Assembly (NCBI GenBank): GCA_017419405.1
Contig: JAFOLH010000009.1
Coordinates: forward strand, 1 to 64,000
Length of the DNA: 64,000 nucleotides
Direction of reading: 5' to 3'
Source of the DNA: Renibacterium sp.
GTDB lineage: Bacteria > Actinomycetota > Actinomycetes > Actinomycetales > Micrococcaceae
The notes beneath the pieces are model-generated. The model saw nothing but the letters and a program-made list of their open reading frames with translations. It did no database searches and was not told where the DNA came from. The position numbers and the translations under genes are program-made. Positions 9,266 through 17,866 of this stretch are shown here, one piece after another; within the stretch, counting starts at the first letter, position 1; each line of letters begins with the position of its first letter.

Positions 9266-9316
9266 TTGACAACCGGCGCAACTGGGTGTTTCCTTGAAAA
9301 TTACTATAACGGTTTA
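9266..9316 (+). promoter_or_regulatory. Promoter region and candidate operator of the importer operon
   Basis: A perfect TTGACA -35 element is at 9266-9271, with only a poor -10 (TTTCCT at 9289) at 17-bp spacing. The operator-like site CTATAACGGTTTA is at 9304-9316, the inverse of the site before the GH5 gene. Its position just downstream of the promoter fits repression by blocking transcription. Confidence 0.5.
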
Positions 9317-9366
9317 TCAACGGAGTTTGCCGAGTGCGCAGACCCGTTGGGCCTCTAGGAGAGTAA

Positions 9367-10638
9367 ATGCGAAAGCTCATCCCTGCCGCCGCGGCAATCG
9401 CCGTCGCCGGCCTCGTGCTGACCGGCTGCTCAGGCGGTGCAAGCTCGGACGGTTCCGCGAGCGGTGAAATCAAAGGCGAGATCACCGTGCAGACCTGGGC
9501 GTTGACGCCCAAGTTCCAGCCCTATCTCGACAAAGTGATCAAGAGTTTCGAAGACAAGAACCCGGGCACCACGGTGAAGTTGCTCGATCAGCCCGGGGAC
9601 GGTTATTCCAACAAGATCGTCTCGCAGGCCAGCACCAACACGCTGCCCGACGTGGTCAACATCCCACCGGACTTCGGCGTCGCCTTGGCCAAATCCGGCG
9701 CCCTGCTGGACATCGCCAGTGTGGAGAAGGACCTCGACAAGACCTATGTCAAAGGCGCTCTGGATGCCTTCAAGTACTCCGGCGTCGACGGGACCTTCGG
9801 CTTCCCCTGGTACCTGAACACGGATATCAGCTACTGGAATGCCAGCCAGATGTCCGAATCCGGCTTGGACCCGAAGAAGCTGCCCACCACCCTGGACGAG
9901 CAATTGGCGCAGGCCAAGATCATGCACGACGCCTCCGGCGGCAAGTACTTCTTGATGAGTTCCAAGCCGACGACTGACGATTTCCTGCGCGCCGGCATCA
10001 AGGTGCTCAGCGACGACGGCACCAAGGCGGCTTTCAACACCGATGCCGCCGCGCAGCTGGTGCAGAAATACGTCGATGCCTACAAAGCCGGGTACTACCC
10101 CTCGTCGGTGCTCAATGACGACTACCTGGGCAATTCGCAGCTCTTCACCAAAGGCCAAGTCGCCTTCAGCACCGGTGGCGGCCCGGCCTACGCCAGCTTC
10201 GTCAAGGACAATCCCAGCCTGGCGAGTTCGATCGTGATGGGACCGGCGCTGAACGACCAGCCGCCGCTGTACGTACAAGGCTTCGCGATCTCCAAGCAGA
10301 GCAAGAACCAGGCGACGGCGCTGGCCTTCACCAAGTTCATCCTCAACCCGGAGAACCAACTCGAGTTCGCGAACCTGACCAACACCTTCCCCAGCACCCT
10401 GGCCTCGGCCAACGACCCGTCGCTCAGCAAGAGCGACGGCACCCCGGCCGGCGAAGCGAAGGTGCTCGCCTTCAATTCGCTGCAGAAGGCGAAGGTGCTC
10501 AGTCCGGTACAGCTGGACGACGCCATGAAGAAAATCCTCAACCAGCAGATCTCGCTCGCGATGAAGGGTGATGTGGCACCGAAAAAGGCGCTCGACGACG
10601 CCGCTTCGCAAATCGACAAGCTCTTGGCGAGCCAATAG
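9367..10638 (+). CDS. Sugar ABC transporter substrate-binding lipoprotein
   Basis: 423 aa with a lipoprotein signal: basic MRKL, hydrophobic core and lipobox LTGC with Cys21. The mature protein is a family-1 extracellular solute-binding protein (ITVQTWALTPKFQPYLDKVIKSFE at the start). It should capture the glycan released outside and hand it to the two permeases that follow. RBS TAGGAGAG precedes the ATG. A hairpin after the stop separates it from the permease genes, which would favour its higher expression. High-mannose oligosaccharide is the likely ligand from the neighbours; the sequence alone says only oligosaccharide. Confidence 0.9.
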   Translation: MRKLIPAAAAIAVAGLVLTGCSGGASSDGSASGEIKGEITVQTWALTPKFQPYLDKVIKSFEDKNPGTTVKLLDQPGDGYSNKIVSQASTNTLPDVVNIPPDFGVALAKSGALLDIASVEKDLDKTYVKGALDAFKYSGVDGTFGFPWYLNTDISYWNASQMSESGLDPKKLPTTLDEQLAQAKIMHDASGGKYFLMSSKPTTDDFLRAGIKVLSDDGTKAAFNTDAAAQLVQKYVDAYKAGYYPSSVLNDDYLGNSQLFTKGQVAFSTGGGPAYASFVKDNPSLASSIVMGPALNDQPPLYVQGFAISKQSKNQATALAFTKFILNPENQLEFANLTNTFPSTLASANDPSLSKSDGTPAGEAKVLAFNSLQKAKVLSPVQLDDAMKKILNQQISLAMKGDVAPKKALDDAASQIDKLLASQ

Positions 10639-10643
10639 GCCCG

Positions 10644-10674
10644 GTGCGGGCGATCCTGATCCGATCGCCCGCAC
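10644..10674 (+). terminator. Intra-operon attenuating hairpin
   Basis: A 12-bp perfect stem (10644-10655 with 10663-10674) and a 7-nt loop begin 5 bp after the binding-protein stop. There is no T tract. In importer operons such hairpins commonly stabilise the upstream message or partly end transcription, giving more binding protein than permease. Confidence 0.6.
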
Positions 10675-10738
10675 TGCCCATTTCGCAGCACTATTGATCC
10701 GCTGATCCGCCCGAGAGCAAGCACGAGGAAACAAATCC

Positions 10739-11614
10739 ATGCGTTCACATCGTTGGTTCACGCCCTGGCTATTGGTGGCACCGGCCCTGCTGTGGTTGGG
10801 TGCCTTCAGTTTTTGGCCGGCCATCAACACGGTCCGGATGTCCTTCACCAATGCCAAGCCGTTGGGCGGAACCGAACGCTGGGTCGGCCTGCAAAACTAC
10901 ACGAACCTGTTCAGCGACCCCCAAGTGGGCAATGCGCTGCTGAACTCGGTGGTCTACATGGCCGTCTGCCTGCCCCTGCTGACCTTGCTCCCGCTCGGCA
11001 TCGCGATCCTGGTGGAAAAGAAGATCCCCGGCATCACCTTCTTCCGCACCTCGTTCTACCTTCCGGTGATCGCCAGTGCGGTGGTCGTGGCCCTGCTTTG
11101 GAACCTGGTCCTGGACGACGGCGGCGTGGTCAACAACATCGCCCAATCGCTGAAATGGGTGCAGGGGCCGATCCCGTTCCTGACCGACCGGTGGCTCGTG
11201 GTGTTCAGTTCGATCAGCCTCACCGTGTGGAAAGGCCTCGGCTACTACATGGTGATTTACATCGCCGCGCTCGGCAACGTCTCCAATGACCTGCACGAGG
11301 CCGCCGCACTGGACGGCGCGGGCGCCTGGCGGCGTTTCTGGTCGGTCACCGTGCCCGGCGTGCGCGGCGCGATGATCCTGGTGGCGATCATGATCTGCGT
11401 TTCCGCACTGCGGATCTTCACCGAACCCTACTTCCTCACCGGCACCACGGGCGGCCCCGGCGGCTTCGCCTCCAGCTTCGTGATGATCATCCAGCAATAC
11501 GCCCGCGGCCTGCTCGGCAACCTCGGTTACGCCTCCGCGCTCTCCGTGGTGCTGTTCTTCATTTGCCTCATCCCGATGCTGATCCTGGCCCGGCAGAACC
11601 GTAAGGAAAGTTGA
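10739..11614 (+). CDS. Sugar ABC transporter permease, MalF/UgpA type
   Basis: 291 aa, six predicted membrane segments (for example LLVAPALLWLGAFSFW near the N-terminus). The cytoplasmic EAA loop is seen at EAAALDGAGAWRRFWSVTVPGV, which contacts the ATPase. It begins 100 bp after the binding-protein gene, with RBS GAGGAAA, and its stop is 1 bp before the next permease start. It forms half of the channel. No ATP-binding subunit is encoded in the locus, so a shared MsiK-type ATPase elsewhere in the genome is expected. Confidence 0.92.
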   Translation: MRSHRWFTPWLLVAPALLWLGAFSFWPAINTVRMSFTNAKPLGGTERWVGLQNYTNLFSDPQVGNALLNSVVYMAVCLPLLTLLPLGIAILVEKKIPGITFFRTSFYLPVIASAVVVALLWNLVLDDGGVVNNIAQSLKWVQGPIPFLTDRWLVVFSSISLTVWKGLGYYMVIYIAALGNVSNDLHEAAALDGAGAWRRFWSVTVPGVRGAMILVAIMICVSALRIFTEPYFLTGTTGGPGGFASSFVMIIQQYARGLLGNLGYASALSVVLFFICLIPMLILARQNRKES

Positions 11615-11615
11615 C

Positions 11616-12536
11616 ATGACCGCGCTTCCGGCAGCGGAGTCCCGCAGCTCCCTCCCGACCGCAAAGCCGGCCGGAAAAACCCCGAAACGAGCACGCAGCA
11701 GGGGCTTCAACAGCTCCTCGCCGCGCGAATTGGCGATCCGGTACATTCTGCTGCTGCTGGTCCTGGCCATCAGCATCGGCCCATTCCTCTGGCAGCTCTC
11801 CACTGCGCTGAAGTCGCCGTCGGAGGACATCTACGGCGCAGCGAGCGGATTGATCCCGCAAAACCCCACCGGGCAGAATTTCGCCAATGTCAATGACGCC
11901 ATCCCGGTCTTCAAATACATCGGCAACTCGGTCATCGTGGCCTTCCTGGTGGTGGCCGGCAATGTCATCGGCTGCACCATGGCCGGCTTCGCGCTGGCCC
12001 GGCTCACCTTCCGCGGCCGGAACCTGGTGATCGGCTTGATCCTGGTCACCATGGTGCTGCCCGGCGAAGCGACGATCATCGCGCAATTCGTCACGGTCAA
12101 AGACTTGGGCCTGGCAGACACCCTGCTCGGCGTCGCCCTGCCCGGCATGCTCGGCATGATCAACGTGTTGTTGATGTGGAACGCTTTCCGCGGCATCCCG
12201 GAGGAAATCGACCAGGCCGCGATCGTGGACGGCGCCAACGTCTGGCAGCGGATTCGCTACATCGGTTTCCCCGCGGTGAAGGGCACCCTCGCGATCGTGC
12301 TGATCTTCGCCTTCATCGGCGCCTGGGACGATTTCCTCTGGCCGTTGATCGTGTTGACCAATCCGGACAATTTCACGCTCACCATGGGCTTGCAGTATCT
12401 CAAGGGCACGTTCAGCAACGATCCGCGGTTGATCGCTGCCGGGGCGATGATCGCCTTCATCCCGATTGCGATCGTCTTCATCCTCGCCCAGCGCTGGTTC
12501 TTCCGCGGAGTCGGTGAGGGCGCCGTCAAAGGTTGA
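11616..12536 (+). CDS. Sugar ABC transporter permease, MalG/UgpE type
   Basis: 306 aa. A longer than usual hydrophilic N-terminus (about 45 residues, rich in Ser, Lys and Pro) precedes six membrane segments beginning at IRYILLLLVLAISIGPF. The EAA-like loop is EEIDQAAIVDGANVWQRIRYIGFP. It pairs with the preceding permease to form the membrane channel, and is immediately followed by the GH85 endoglycosidase gene, 59 bp downstream. Confidence 0.92.
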   Translation: MTALPAAESRSSLPTAKPAGKTPKRARSRGFNSSSPRELAIRYILLLLVLAISIGPFLWQLSTALKSPSEDIYGAASGLIPQNPTGQNFANVNDAIPVFKYIGNSVIVAFLVVAGNVIGCTMAGFALARLTFRGRNLVIGLILVTMVLPGEATIIAQFVTVKDLGLADTLLGVALPGMLGMINVLLMWNAFRGIPEEIDQAAIVDGANVWQRIRYIGFPAVKGTLAIVLIFAFIGAWDDFLWPLIVLTNPDNFTLTMGLQYLKGTFSNDPRLIAAGAMIAFIPIAIVFILAQRWFFRGVGEGAVKG

Positions 12537-12595
12537 GCAACTACACTGCTGAGTCCCAGCGTCGGGGTTTAGCATCTACCAGCAAGGAGAGTGTC

Positions 12596-14833
12596 ATGCG
12601 AAAGAAAAAGCAAAGTCCTCCCGTTCCGGAGAAAACCGGTCTGAGCCGGGCGATGTTCATCCGCTACGGAACCCTCGGCGCCGCTGCCGCAGTCGCGGCA
12701 CCGAGCCTGCTCAGTGCCGGAGCCACCGCCGCCTTCGCCGCAGACGTCCCTCAGCCCAAAGACCCCAACGCCCCGGGACCCGTGCTGCCGAGCAACCAAG
12801 GCGGCGGGATCCCGGCGGGACCGGCGTCGTACGGGTTCTGGGCGAGCGACATCACTGGCTGGAGCCCCGGGCTCGACCCGAACGCCAAGCACTTCGTCTG
12901 CCATATCCCGCGGGCCGCCCGGATCGCGCCGTTCGCGGCGACCCAAGCCCGGCCCAGCCTGGATCCGAGCACCCAAGTGCTGACCATCGACGGCGACTAC
13001 CGCGGCAGCATCTACGACGAACGAGCCCGGGCGATCGGCGACGAGTCCTATGTCTACACCTTCCGCTACTGGCAGTACCTGGACGTCTTTTCCAGCTGGC
13101 ACGGCCAATTGACCCCGAATGTGCCAGCGGACAAAGTCGCGGACAAAAATGCCTCCGGGCGAACCTATGGCGTGCTCGAGGTGCCCAATGCCGGCTGGAC
13201 CGAAGCCGCGCACAAGAACGGCGCCATGTCGATCGGCTGCTGGTTCTGGCCCCGGAATGGTGCGAGCTTCAGCGACTTCGTCAAAAAGAACCCCGACGGC
13301 AGTTACCCGGTTGCCGACAAGATGATCGAGATCCGCAAATACTTCGGCTTCGACGGCTACTTCCTGAACCAGGAGGCCCAAGTCTCGGCGACCGACGCCA
13401 AAGCCTTCAAGGCCATGGTCACGTACCTGAAATCACGCGACCCCGAGTGCTACCTGCAGTACTACGACGCGATGCTGGAGAGCGGATCGCTGTCCTATCA
13501 GAACATGATCAACTCGAAGAACGTCGGCTGGTTGGGCACCGCGCAGAAGCCGCTGATGGACTCGATCTTCATGAACTACGGCTGGCTCCGCGGCTGGGGC
13601 GTGAGCGGCACCGGCGGGCCCGACCCGGATCTGACCAAGAGCGCGAAAACTGTCTCGGACCTGGGTTTCAACCCGAAGAACGTCGCCTACGGCACCACCG
13701 AGTTCCAACAAGGCGGTTTCAACCCCTCGGAGATCTTCGGCGGCCTGGCCGCGCCCGGCAAGAATCCCCCGGTCAGCTGGGGCATGTTCGTGCCGAGCGA
13801 ATTCTGGAACCGCGGCTGCAGCGACGGCACCACCCGTACGGTGCTGGGTCGGTCGATCTTCCGGGATCTGGAGCAGAAGTTCTGGTCCGGGCCCAAGGGC
13901 GACCCCTCGCAGAGCGGGCGGGTCACCGAGCCCACCCAGCCCTACCGGCAGAACATCTGGAACACCAGCGGGTTCGACGGCGTCGCGCATTCCGTGGTGG
14001 AAAAGTCGCCCTATTCGGCGCTGCCGATCAATACCAACTTCACGATCGGCGTCGGCTCCTATTTCAATCTGCAAGGCGCCACGGCCGGCACGAAGGCCTG
14101 GAACAACGCCGGCATCGCCGATCCGGTGCTCAGCTGGCAGTTCTGGGTCAGCAATGCGGCCGGCACGCAGAGCAGCGTGACCTTGGACGAATCCACCGCG
14201 TGGGAAGGTTCGCATTCGTTGCGGATCAAGAGCAGCGCCGGCGCCAATCCGGAGAGCACGGTGCATCTGTTCAAGACCGACCTCACGATCGGCAGCTCGG
14301 TCACCGCAACGGTCATGGTGAAGACCTCCTCGGCGCCGGCCTTGTCCTTGGTCCTCGCCCCGAAAGCCGCCCCGACCTCGGTCAGCACCGTGGCCCTGAC
14401 GCCGAGCGGAGCGGCCGTCAACGGCTGGACCGCCTATACCGCGAATCTCGCACCGACCACCGGCCAGATCGCCAAGATCAGCCTCAAGGTCGCGGCGGCG
14501 GGTAGTTTCGACCTCAATCTGGGCAGCGTCCGGATTGCCGGAAACGGCACGACGCCGGCCAAACCGAACGGATTCAGCGTCACCGCCGGCACCGCGGGCA
14601 GCAATGGCGAGAACGTCTTCCTCGATTGGACCAAGGCGGCCGACGCCTATGCCTACGACGTTTTCAACGTCGACACCGCGGGGGCCAAGACCTGGCTGGG
14701 CCGTTGCCACCGGGATTGCTTCTTCGCGGAGAACGTCGCGATTCCGGCCAATAAGACGATGAACTTCGAACTGGTTGCGATTTCCCCCGATGGCACTCGT
14801 TCCGCCCCGGCAAAGGCATCGCTGCTGCTCTAG
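12596..14833 (+). CDS. Secreted endo-beta-N-acetylglucosaminidase, glycoside hydrolase family 85
   Basis: 745 aa. It cleaves the chitobiose core of N-glycans, releasing the oligomannose part from glycoproteins. The catalytic Asn258-Gln259-Glu260 lies in FDGYFLNQEAQ, matching the Asn/Glu pair of GH85 enzymes; YTFRYWQYLDVF and AHKNGAMSIGCWFWP are also family-like. An N-terminal export signal runs through SRAMFIRYGTLGAAAAVAA to AAFAAD; it looks Tat-related but has only one Arg at the key place. The tail, about residues 640-745, has a Gal-binding-like part and a fibronectin-III-like domain. No cell-wall anchor is visible. The ATG at 12596 has RBS AAGGAGAG. It supplies the substrate that the importer and the two cytoplasmic glycosidases use. 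Confidence 0.9.
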   Translation: MRKKKQSPPVPEKTGLSRAMFIRYGTLGAAAAVAAPSLLSAGATAAFAADVPQPKDPNAPGPVLPSNQGGGIPAGPASYGFWASDITGWSPGLDPNAKHFVCHIPRAARIAPFAATQARPSLDPSTQVLTIDGDYRGSIYDERARAIGDESYVYTFRYWQYLDVFSSWHGQLTPNVPADKVADKNASGRTYGVLEVPNAGWTEAAHKNGAMSIGCWFWPRNGASFSDFVKKNPDGSYPVADKMIEIRKYFGFDGYFLNQEAQVSATDAKAFKAMVTYLKSRDPECYLQYYDAMLESGSLSYQNMINSKNVGWLGTAQKPLMDSIFMNYGWLRGWGVSGTGGPDPDLTKSAKTVSDLGFNPKNVAYGTTEFQQGGFNPSEIFGGLAAPGKNPPVSWGMFVPSEFWNRGCSDGTTRTVLGRSIFRDLEQKFWSGPKGDPSQSGRVTEPTQPYRQNIWNTSGFDGVAHSVVEKSPYSALPINTNFTIGVGSYFNLQGATAGTKAWNNAGIADPVLSWQFWVSNAAGTQSSVTLDESTAWEGSHSLRIKSSAGANPESTVHLFKTDLTIGSSVTATVMVKTSSAPALSLVLAPKAAPTSVSTVALTPSGAAVNGWTAYTANLAPTTGQIAKISLKVAAAGSFDLNLGSVRIAGNGTTPAKPNGFSVTAGTAGSNGENVFLDWTKAADAYAYDVFNVDTAGAKTWLGRCHRDCFFAENVAIPANKTMNFELVAISPDGTRSAPAKASLLL

Positions 14834-14906
14834 CTGAGCATTGACGTATAGCTGGTTTCGCAGCCGCATACCCGCCATATATCAACGCTCAGCGTGCAAT
14901 TAAACG

Positions 14907-14943
14907 GAAGGGCCCCGACTCGCGGTGCGAGTCGGGGCCCTTC
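14907..14943. terminator. Bidirectional terminator between the GH85 gene and rplL
   Basis: A 17-bp perfect stem (14907-14923 with 14927-14943) over a GGT loop separates two convergent genes and can serve both strands. Confidence 0.88.
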
Positions 14944-14958
14944 TGAAGCGACGTTGGG

Positions 14959-15339
14959 TTACTTGAGGGTAACGGTAGCGCCGGCTTCTTCGAGCTGAGC
15001 CTTGGCCTTCTCGGCAGCTTCCTTGGTGGCGCCTTCGAGGACAGCCTTCGGAGCAGCGTCGACAACGTCCTTGGCTTCTTTCAGGCCCAAGGAGGTCAGC
15101 GCGCGCACCTCCTTGATGACTGCGATCTTCTTGTCGCCAGCGGATTCGAGGATGACGTCGAAGGAATCCTTCTCTTCCTCAGCAGCAGCTTCGCCGCCGC
15201 CACCGGCGGGGCCGGCAACTGCAACCGCAGCAGCGGTGACCTCGAAGGTCTCCTCGAACTGCTTCACGAACTCGGAGAGTTCGATGATGGTCAGTTCCTT
15301 GAAAGCTTCAATGAGCTCGTCGTTGGTGAGCTTTGCCAT
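14959..15339 (-). CDS. rplL: Ribosomal protein L7/L12
   Basis: 126 aa, normal length. The N-terminal dimerisation domain ([24 protein letters not shown]), Ala/Gly-rich hinge and C-terminal factor-binding domain ([18 protein letters not shown]...GLKEAKDLVD-type segment with GATVTLK end) are intact. It forms the ribosomal stalk that recruits GTPase factors. It lies 98 bp downstream of rplJ in the same transcription unit and is closed by the bidirectional terminator. Confidence 0.98.
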   Translation of the reverse strand: MAKLTNDELIEAFKELTIIELSEFVKQFEETFEVTAAAVAVAGPAGGGGEAAAEEEKDSFDVILESAGDKKIAVIKEVRALTSLGLKEAKDVVDAAPKAVLEGATKEAAEKAKAQLEEAGATVTLK

Positions 15340-15437
15340 GGTTGGCGCTCCTTCTTTTCTTCTTTGGCCACGAGGGCCGGGTCTGAATCCTGATTCCGTT
15401 GCGGACCAGGTTGGTTCCAGGGCTTGCGCCCGCGTGA

Positions 15438-16070
15438 CTAAGCCTCGGCAGGAGTCTCAGTCTCGGCAGCAGCTTCGGCCGGAGCCTCGGCCGCGGCTTC
15501 TTCAGCTACGGGAGCTGCTTCAGCCGGAGCTTCCTCAGCGGCCGGGGCCTCTGCGGGAGCAGCCTCTTCAGCGGGGGCAGCCGGAGCGCCCTCGGCAAGC
15601 TTGATGCGCAGCGCGTCGATGGAACGCGCGGCTGCGGCAATCGGAGCCTTGAGGATACTGGCAACCTTGGTGAGCTGCAGTTCACGGGATTCGAGTGCTG
15701 CCAGTGCGGCAACCTCAGCGGCGTTCAATGCCTTGCCCTCGAAGATACCGGTCTTGATGACCAGTTCCTTGTTGGTCTTGGCAAAATCCGTCAGGCTCTT
15801 CGCTGCGGCGACTGCGTCGCCCTTGATGAACGCGATTGCGGTCGGGCCGGCGAGCTGACCTTCGAAAGCGTCAACACCAGCTTCCTTCGCGGCAATTGCG
15901 GTCAACGTATTCTTGACGACCGAGAACTTGGTCTCGGTGCCCAGGGATACGCGCAGCTCTTTGAGCTTCGCAACGGTGAGCCCACGGTATTCGGTCAGGA
16001 CTGCTGCGGTGGATTCTTTGAAATCAGTGGTGATCTCATCCACGGCGGCCACCTTGTTCGGCGTTGCCAT
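15438..16070 (-). CDS. rplJ: Ribosomal protein L10 with long Ala/Glu/Pro tail
   Basis: 210 aa. L10 anchors the L7/L12 stalk to 23S rRNA. Residues 1 to about 160 are the normal protein ([20 protein letters not shown] start, [15 protein letters not shown]). The last 50 residues or so are a low-complexity acidic tail of EAPAEEA-type repeats, longer than in the roughly 165-175-aa standard protein and seen in some other actinobacteria. The ATG has RBS AAGGAGGG. A structured leader upstream fits L10-L12 autoregulation. Confidence 0.96.
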   Translation of the reverse strand: MATPNKVAAVDEITTDFKESTAAVLTEYRGLTVAKLKELRVSLGTETKFSVVKNTLTAIAAKEAGVDAFEGQLAGPTAIAFIKGDAVAAAKSLTDFAKTNKELVIKTGIFEGKALNAAEVAALAALESRELQLTKVASILKAPIAAAARSIDALRIKLAEGAPAAPAEEAAPAEAPAAEEAPAEAAPVAEEAAAEAPAEAAAETETPAEA

Positions 16071-16089
16071 AACCCTCCTTCCGGGATTT

Positions 16090-16235
16090 CAATGCCGGTG
16101 GATCGGGCCCAGCAACAACAATGCCCCGCGCAGATGCACGGGGCTTGGCTCGATCCGGTCTGCACACAGCATGCCGGAGAGCGTTGCTTCGTTCACCTGC
16201 GCAGGCCGTTCTCGTCAGAGGACTTTCGGATCATC
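16090..16235 (-). ncRNA. Candidate L10 leader (autoregulatory mRNA element)
   Basis: The 290 bp before rplJ have no credible gene but strong RNA structure on the rplJ strand. This includes the segment GGUGAACGAAGCAACGCU, resembling the kink-turn part of L10 leaders, and a hairpin with GCCCCG/CGGGGC arms (16123-16144) just before the coding region. Binding of the L10-L12 complex here normally shuts down synthesis. The assignment is by resemblance and position; boundaries are approximate. Confidence 0.5.
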
Positions 16236-16360
16236 GCGATTACTGAGGATTCAGCGCACACAGGTGATCGACCGGCGGTCTTTGGTAGTTCAAGCTTACG
16301 GCATCGGGGCGAGGCAGACCAAATCCGGCCGACCGGGCAATGCCGCCGGGGAACCGGGGC

Positions 16361-17809
16361 TCAGAACGGATAGTCTGCGATCTCCGACCGCACGGTAAGC
16401 CATTGGGTTTCGGTATAAGCCTCGAGATTGGCTGCTGCTCCGCCGAACCGGGTGCCGTTCCCGGATGCCCCGGTGCCACCGAAGGGCACATTCGGTTCGT
16501 CGTCGATGGTCTGCTCATTGATGTGCACGATGCCGGAACGGATCCGGTCCGCGAGCCGCATGGCGGTACCGACGTCGCCCAGGATCGACGTGCTCAGCCC
16601 GTACTCGGTCGCATTCACCAACTCCACCACCTGATCGAGGTCGCGGTACCCCATGACCGGCGCCACCGGTCCGAAGATTTCCGCCTGCCAGGCGCGGTGC
16701 TCCGGACGCAATCCGCTGAGCACCAGAGGCTGCATGAACAAACCGGCGGTCTCGCCACCGGTCCGGATCCGGGCGCCATCGGCCACCGAATCCGCCACGA
16801 TGGATTCGATCCTGGCCAGTTGCCGGGCATCGATCAAGGGGCCGAGATCAGAATCGGCCAACCTCGGGTCACCGGCCTTGAGCCGATCGGCCGCCGCGCA
16901 GAGCAGTTCCACGAACTCGTCGTGCTGCGCTTCCGGAACCAGAATCCGGCCGGCCGACATGCATACCTGGCCCTGGTGGAAAAAGCTCGCGAAAGCAGCT
17001 GCCGAAGCCGCTTTGGCCAAATCCGCCCCGGGCAGCACCAGCACCGAGTTCTTGCCGCCGAGTTCCAGATGGGTCTTTTTCAACTGGGCTGCGGCCAGTT
17101 CGCCGACCTGCCGACCAGTGGCCGCCGAACCGGTGAAGGAAATCATCTGCACCTCGGCCGCCCGCACGACGGCCCGTCCGGTTTCCGCCCCGCCCGGCAA
17201 CACGTGCAACAGGCCCTCCGGCAATCCGGCCTCTTCGAACAGGCGAGCCAGAATGACGCCACCCGCAATCGGGGTGCGCGGGTCGGGTTTGAGCAGCACG
17301 GCGTTGCCCAGGGCCAACGCCGGCGCCACCGACCGCAAGCCGAGCACGATCGGCGAATTGAACGGCGAAATGACCCCGACCACCCCGATCGGAATCCGGC
17401 GGGCGAACGACCATCGGTCACCGGCCGTGGGCAGCACTTCACCCTGCGCGAGGCCGGGCAGCCCGGCGGCATCCAGTAAAGTGCGCAGGGCCAAGCCGAG
17501 TTCGAAGGCCGCCTTGCCCGGCACCGAACCGGTTTCCCGGATCAGCTGCTCGGTGATTTCCGCGAGATGCTGCTCCAGGATCCCGGCAGCCCGGCGCAGT
17601 ACCGCGGCGCGTTCCAGGATCGACGCCGCCGCCCAGGCCGGCTGCGCGGCGGCAGCTGCGGCCGACGCCGCAGCCACGTCCGCGGCGTCGGCCAGGCCGG
17701 TGCAGCCCAGCAGTGCCCCGGTAGCCGGCTCGACGACGTCGAGCGTTCCGCTGCCCGGCTGCCAGCCGGAACTGAAGATCTTCGCTGCCCACCGCTGGTC
17801 TTCCAACAC
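16361..17809 (-). CDS. NAD(P)-dependent aldehyde dehydrogenase
   Basis: 482 aa, normal for the superfamily. It oxidises an aldehyde to the acid. The coenzyme-binding segments (GVISPFNSPIVLGLRSVAPALALGN split over the N-half, FTGSAATGRQVG), the catalytic general base in LELGGKN and the nucleophile Cys283 in HQGQVCMSAGR are present. The sequence is nearest in feel to benzaldehyde or vanillin dehydrogenases (single short Rossmann form), but the substrate is not certain. The GTG start has RBS GAGGAG. It lies between the acetyltransferase genes and rplJ, an unusual position inside the ribosomal protein block. Confidence 0.9.
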   Translation of the reverse strand: MLEDQRWAAKIFSSGWQPGSGTLDVVEPATGALLGCTGLADAADVAAASAAAAAAQPAWAAASILERAAVLRRAAGILEQHLAEITEQLIRETGSVPGKAAFELGLALRTLLDAAGLPGLAQGEVLPTAGDRWSFARRIPIGVVGVISPFNSPIVLGLRSVAPALALGNAVLLKPDPRTPIAGGVILARLFEEAGLPEGLLHVLPGGAETGRAVVRAAEVQMISFTGSAATGRQVGELAAAQLKKTHLELGGKNSVLVLPGADLAKAASAAAFASFFHQGQVCMSAGRILVPEAQHDEFVELLCAAADRLKAGDPRLADSDLGPLIDARQLARIESIVADSVADGARIRTGGETAGLFMQPLVLSGLRPEHRAWQAEIFGPVAPVMGYRDLDQVVELVNATEYGLSTSILGDVGTAMRLADRIRSGIVHINEQTIDDEPNVPFGGTGASGNGTRFGGAAANLEAYTETQWLTVRSEIADYPF

Positions 17810-17866
17810 GGTCGCTCCTCCTTCGTCGAATAGTTCAAATGTGCAATGGTTCAGATGTGCAATGGT

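Noticed and set aside
12533..12595. Earlier start for the GH85 gene
   Set aside because: It has no RBS, lies before a good AAGGAGAG site, and would hide the export signal behind 21 hydrophilic residues.
15500..15620. Repeat-like Ala/Glu/Pro-coding stretch in rplJ as a possible DNA repeat array
   Set aside because: It is low-complexity coding sequence in frame with L10, without regular unit length.
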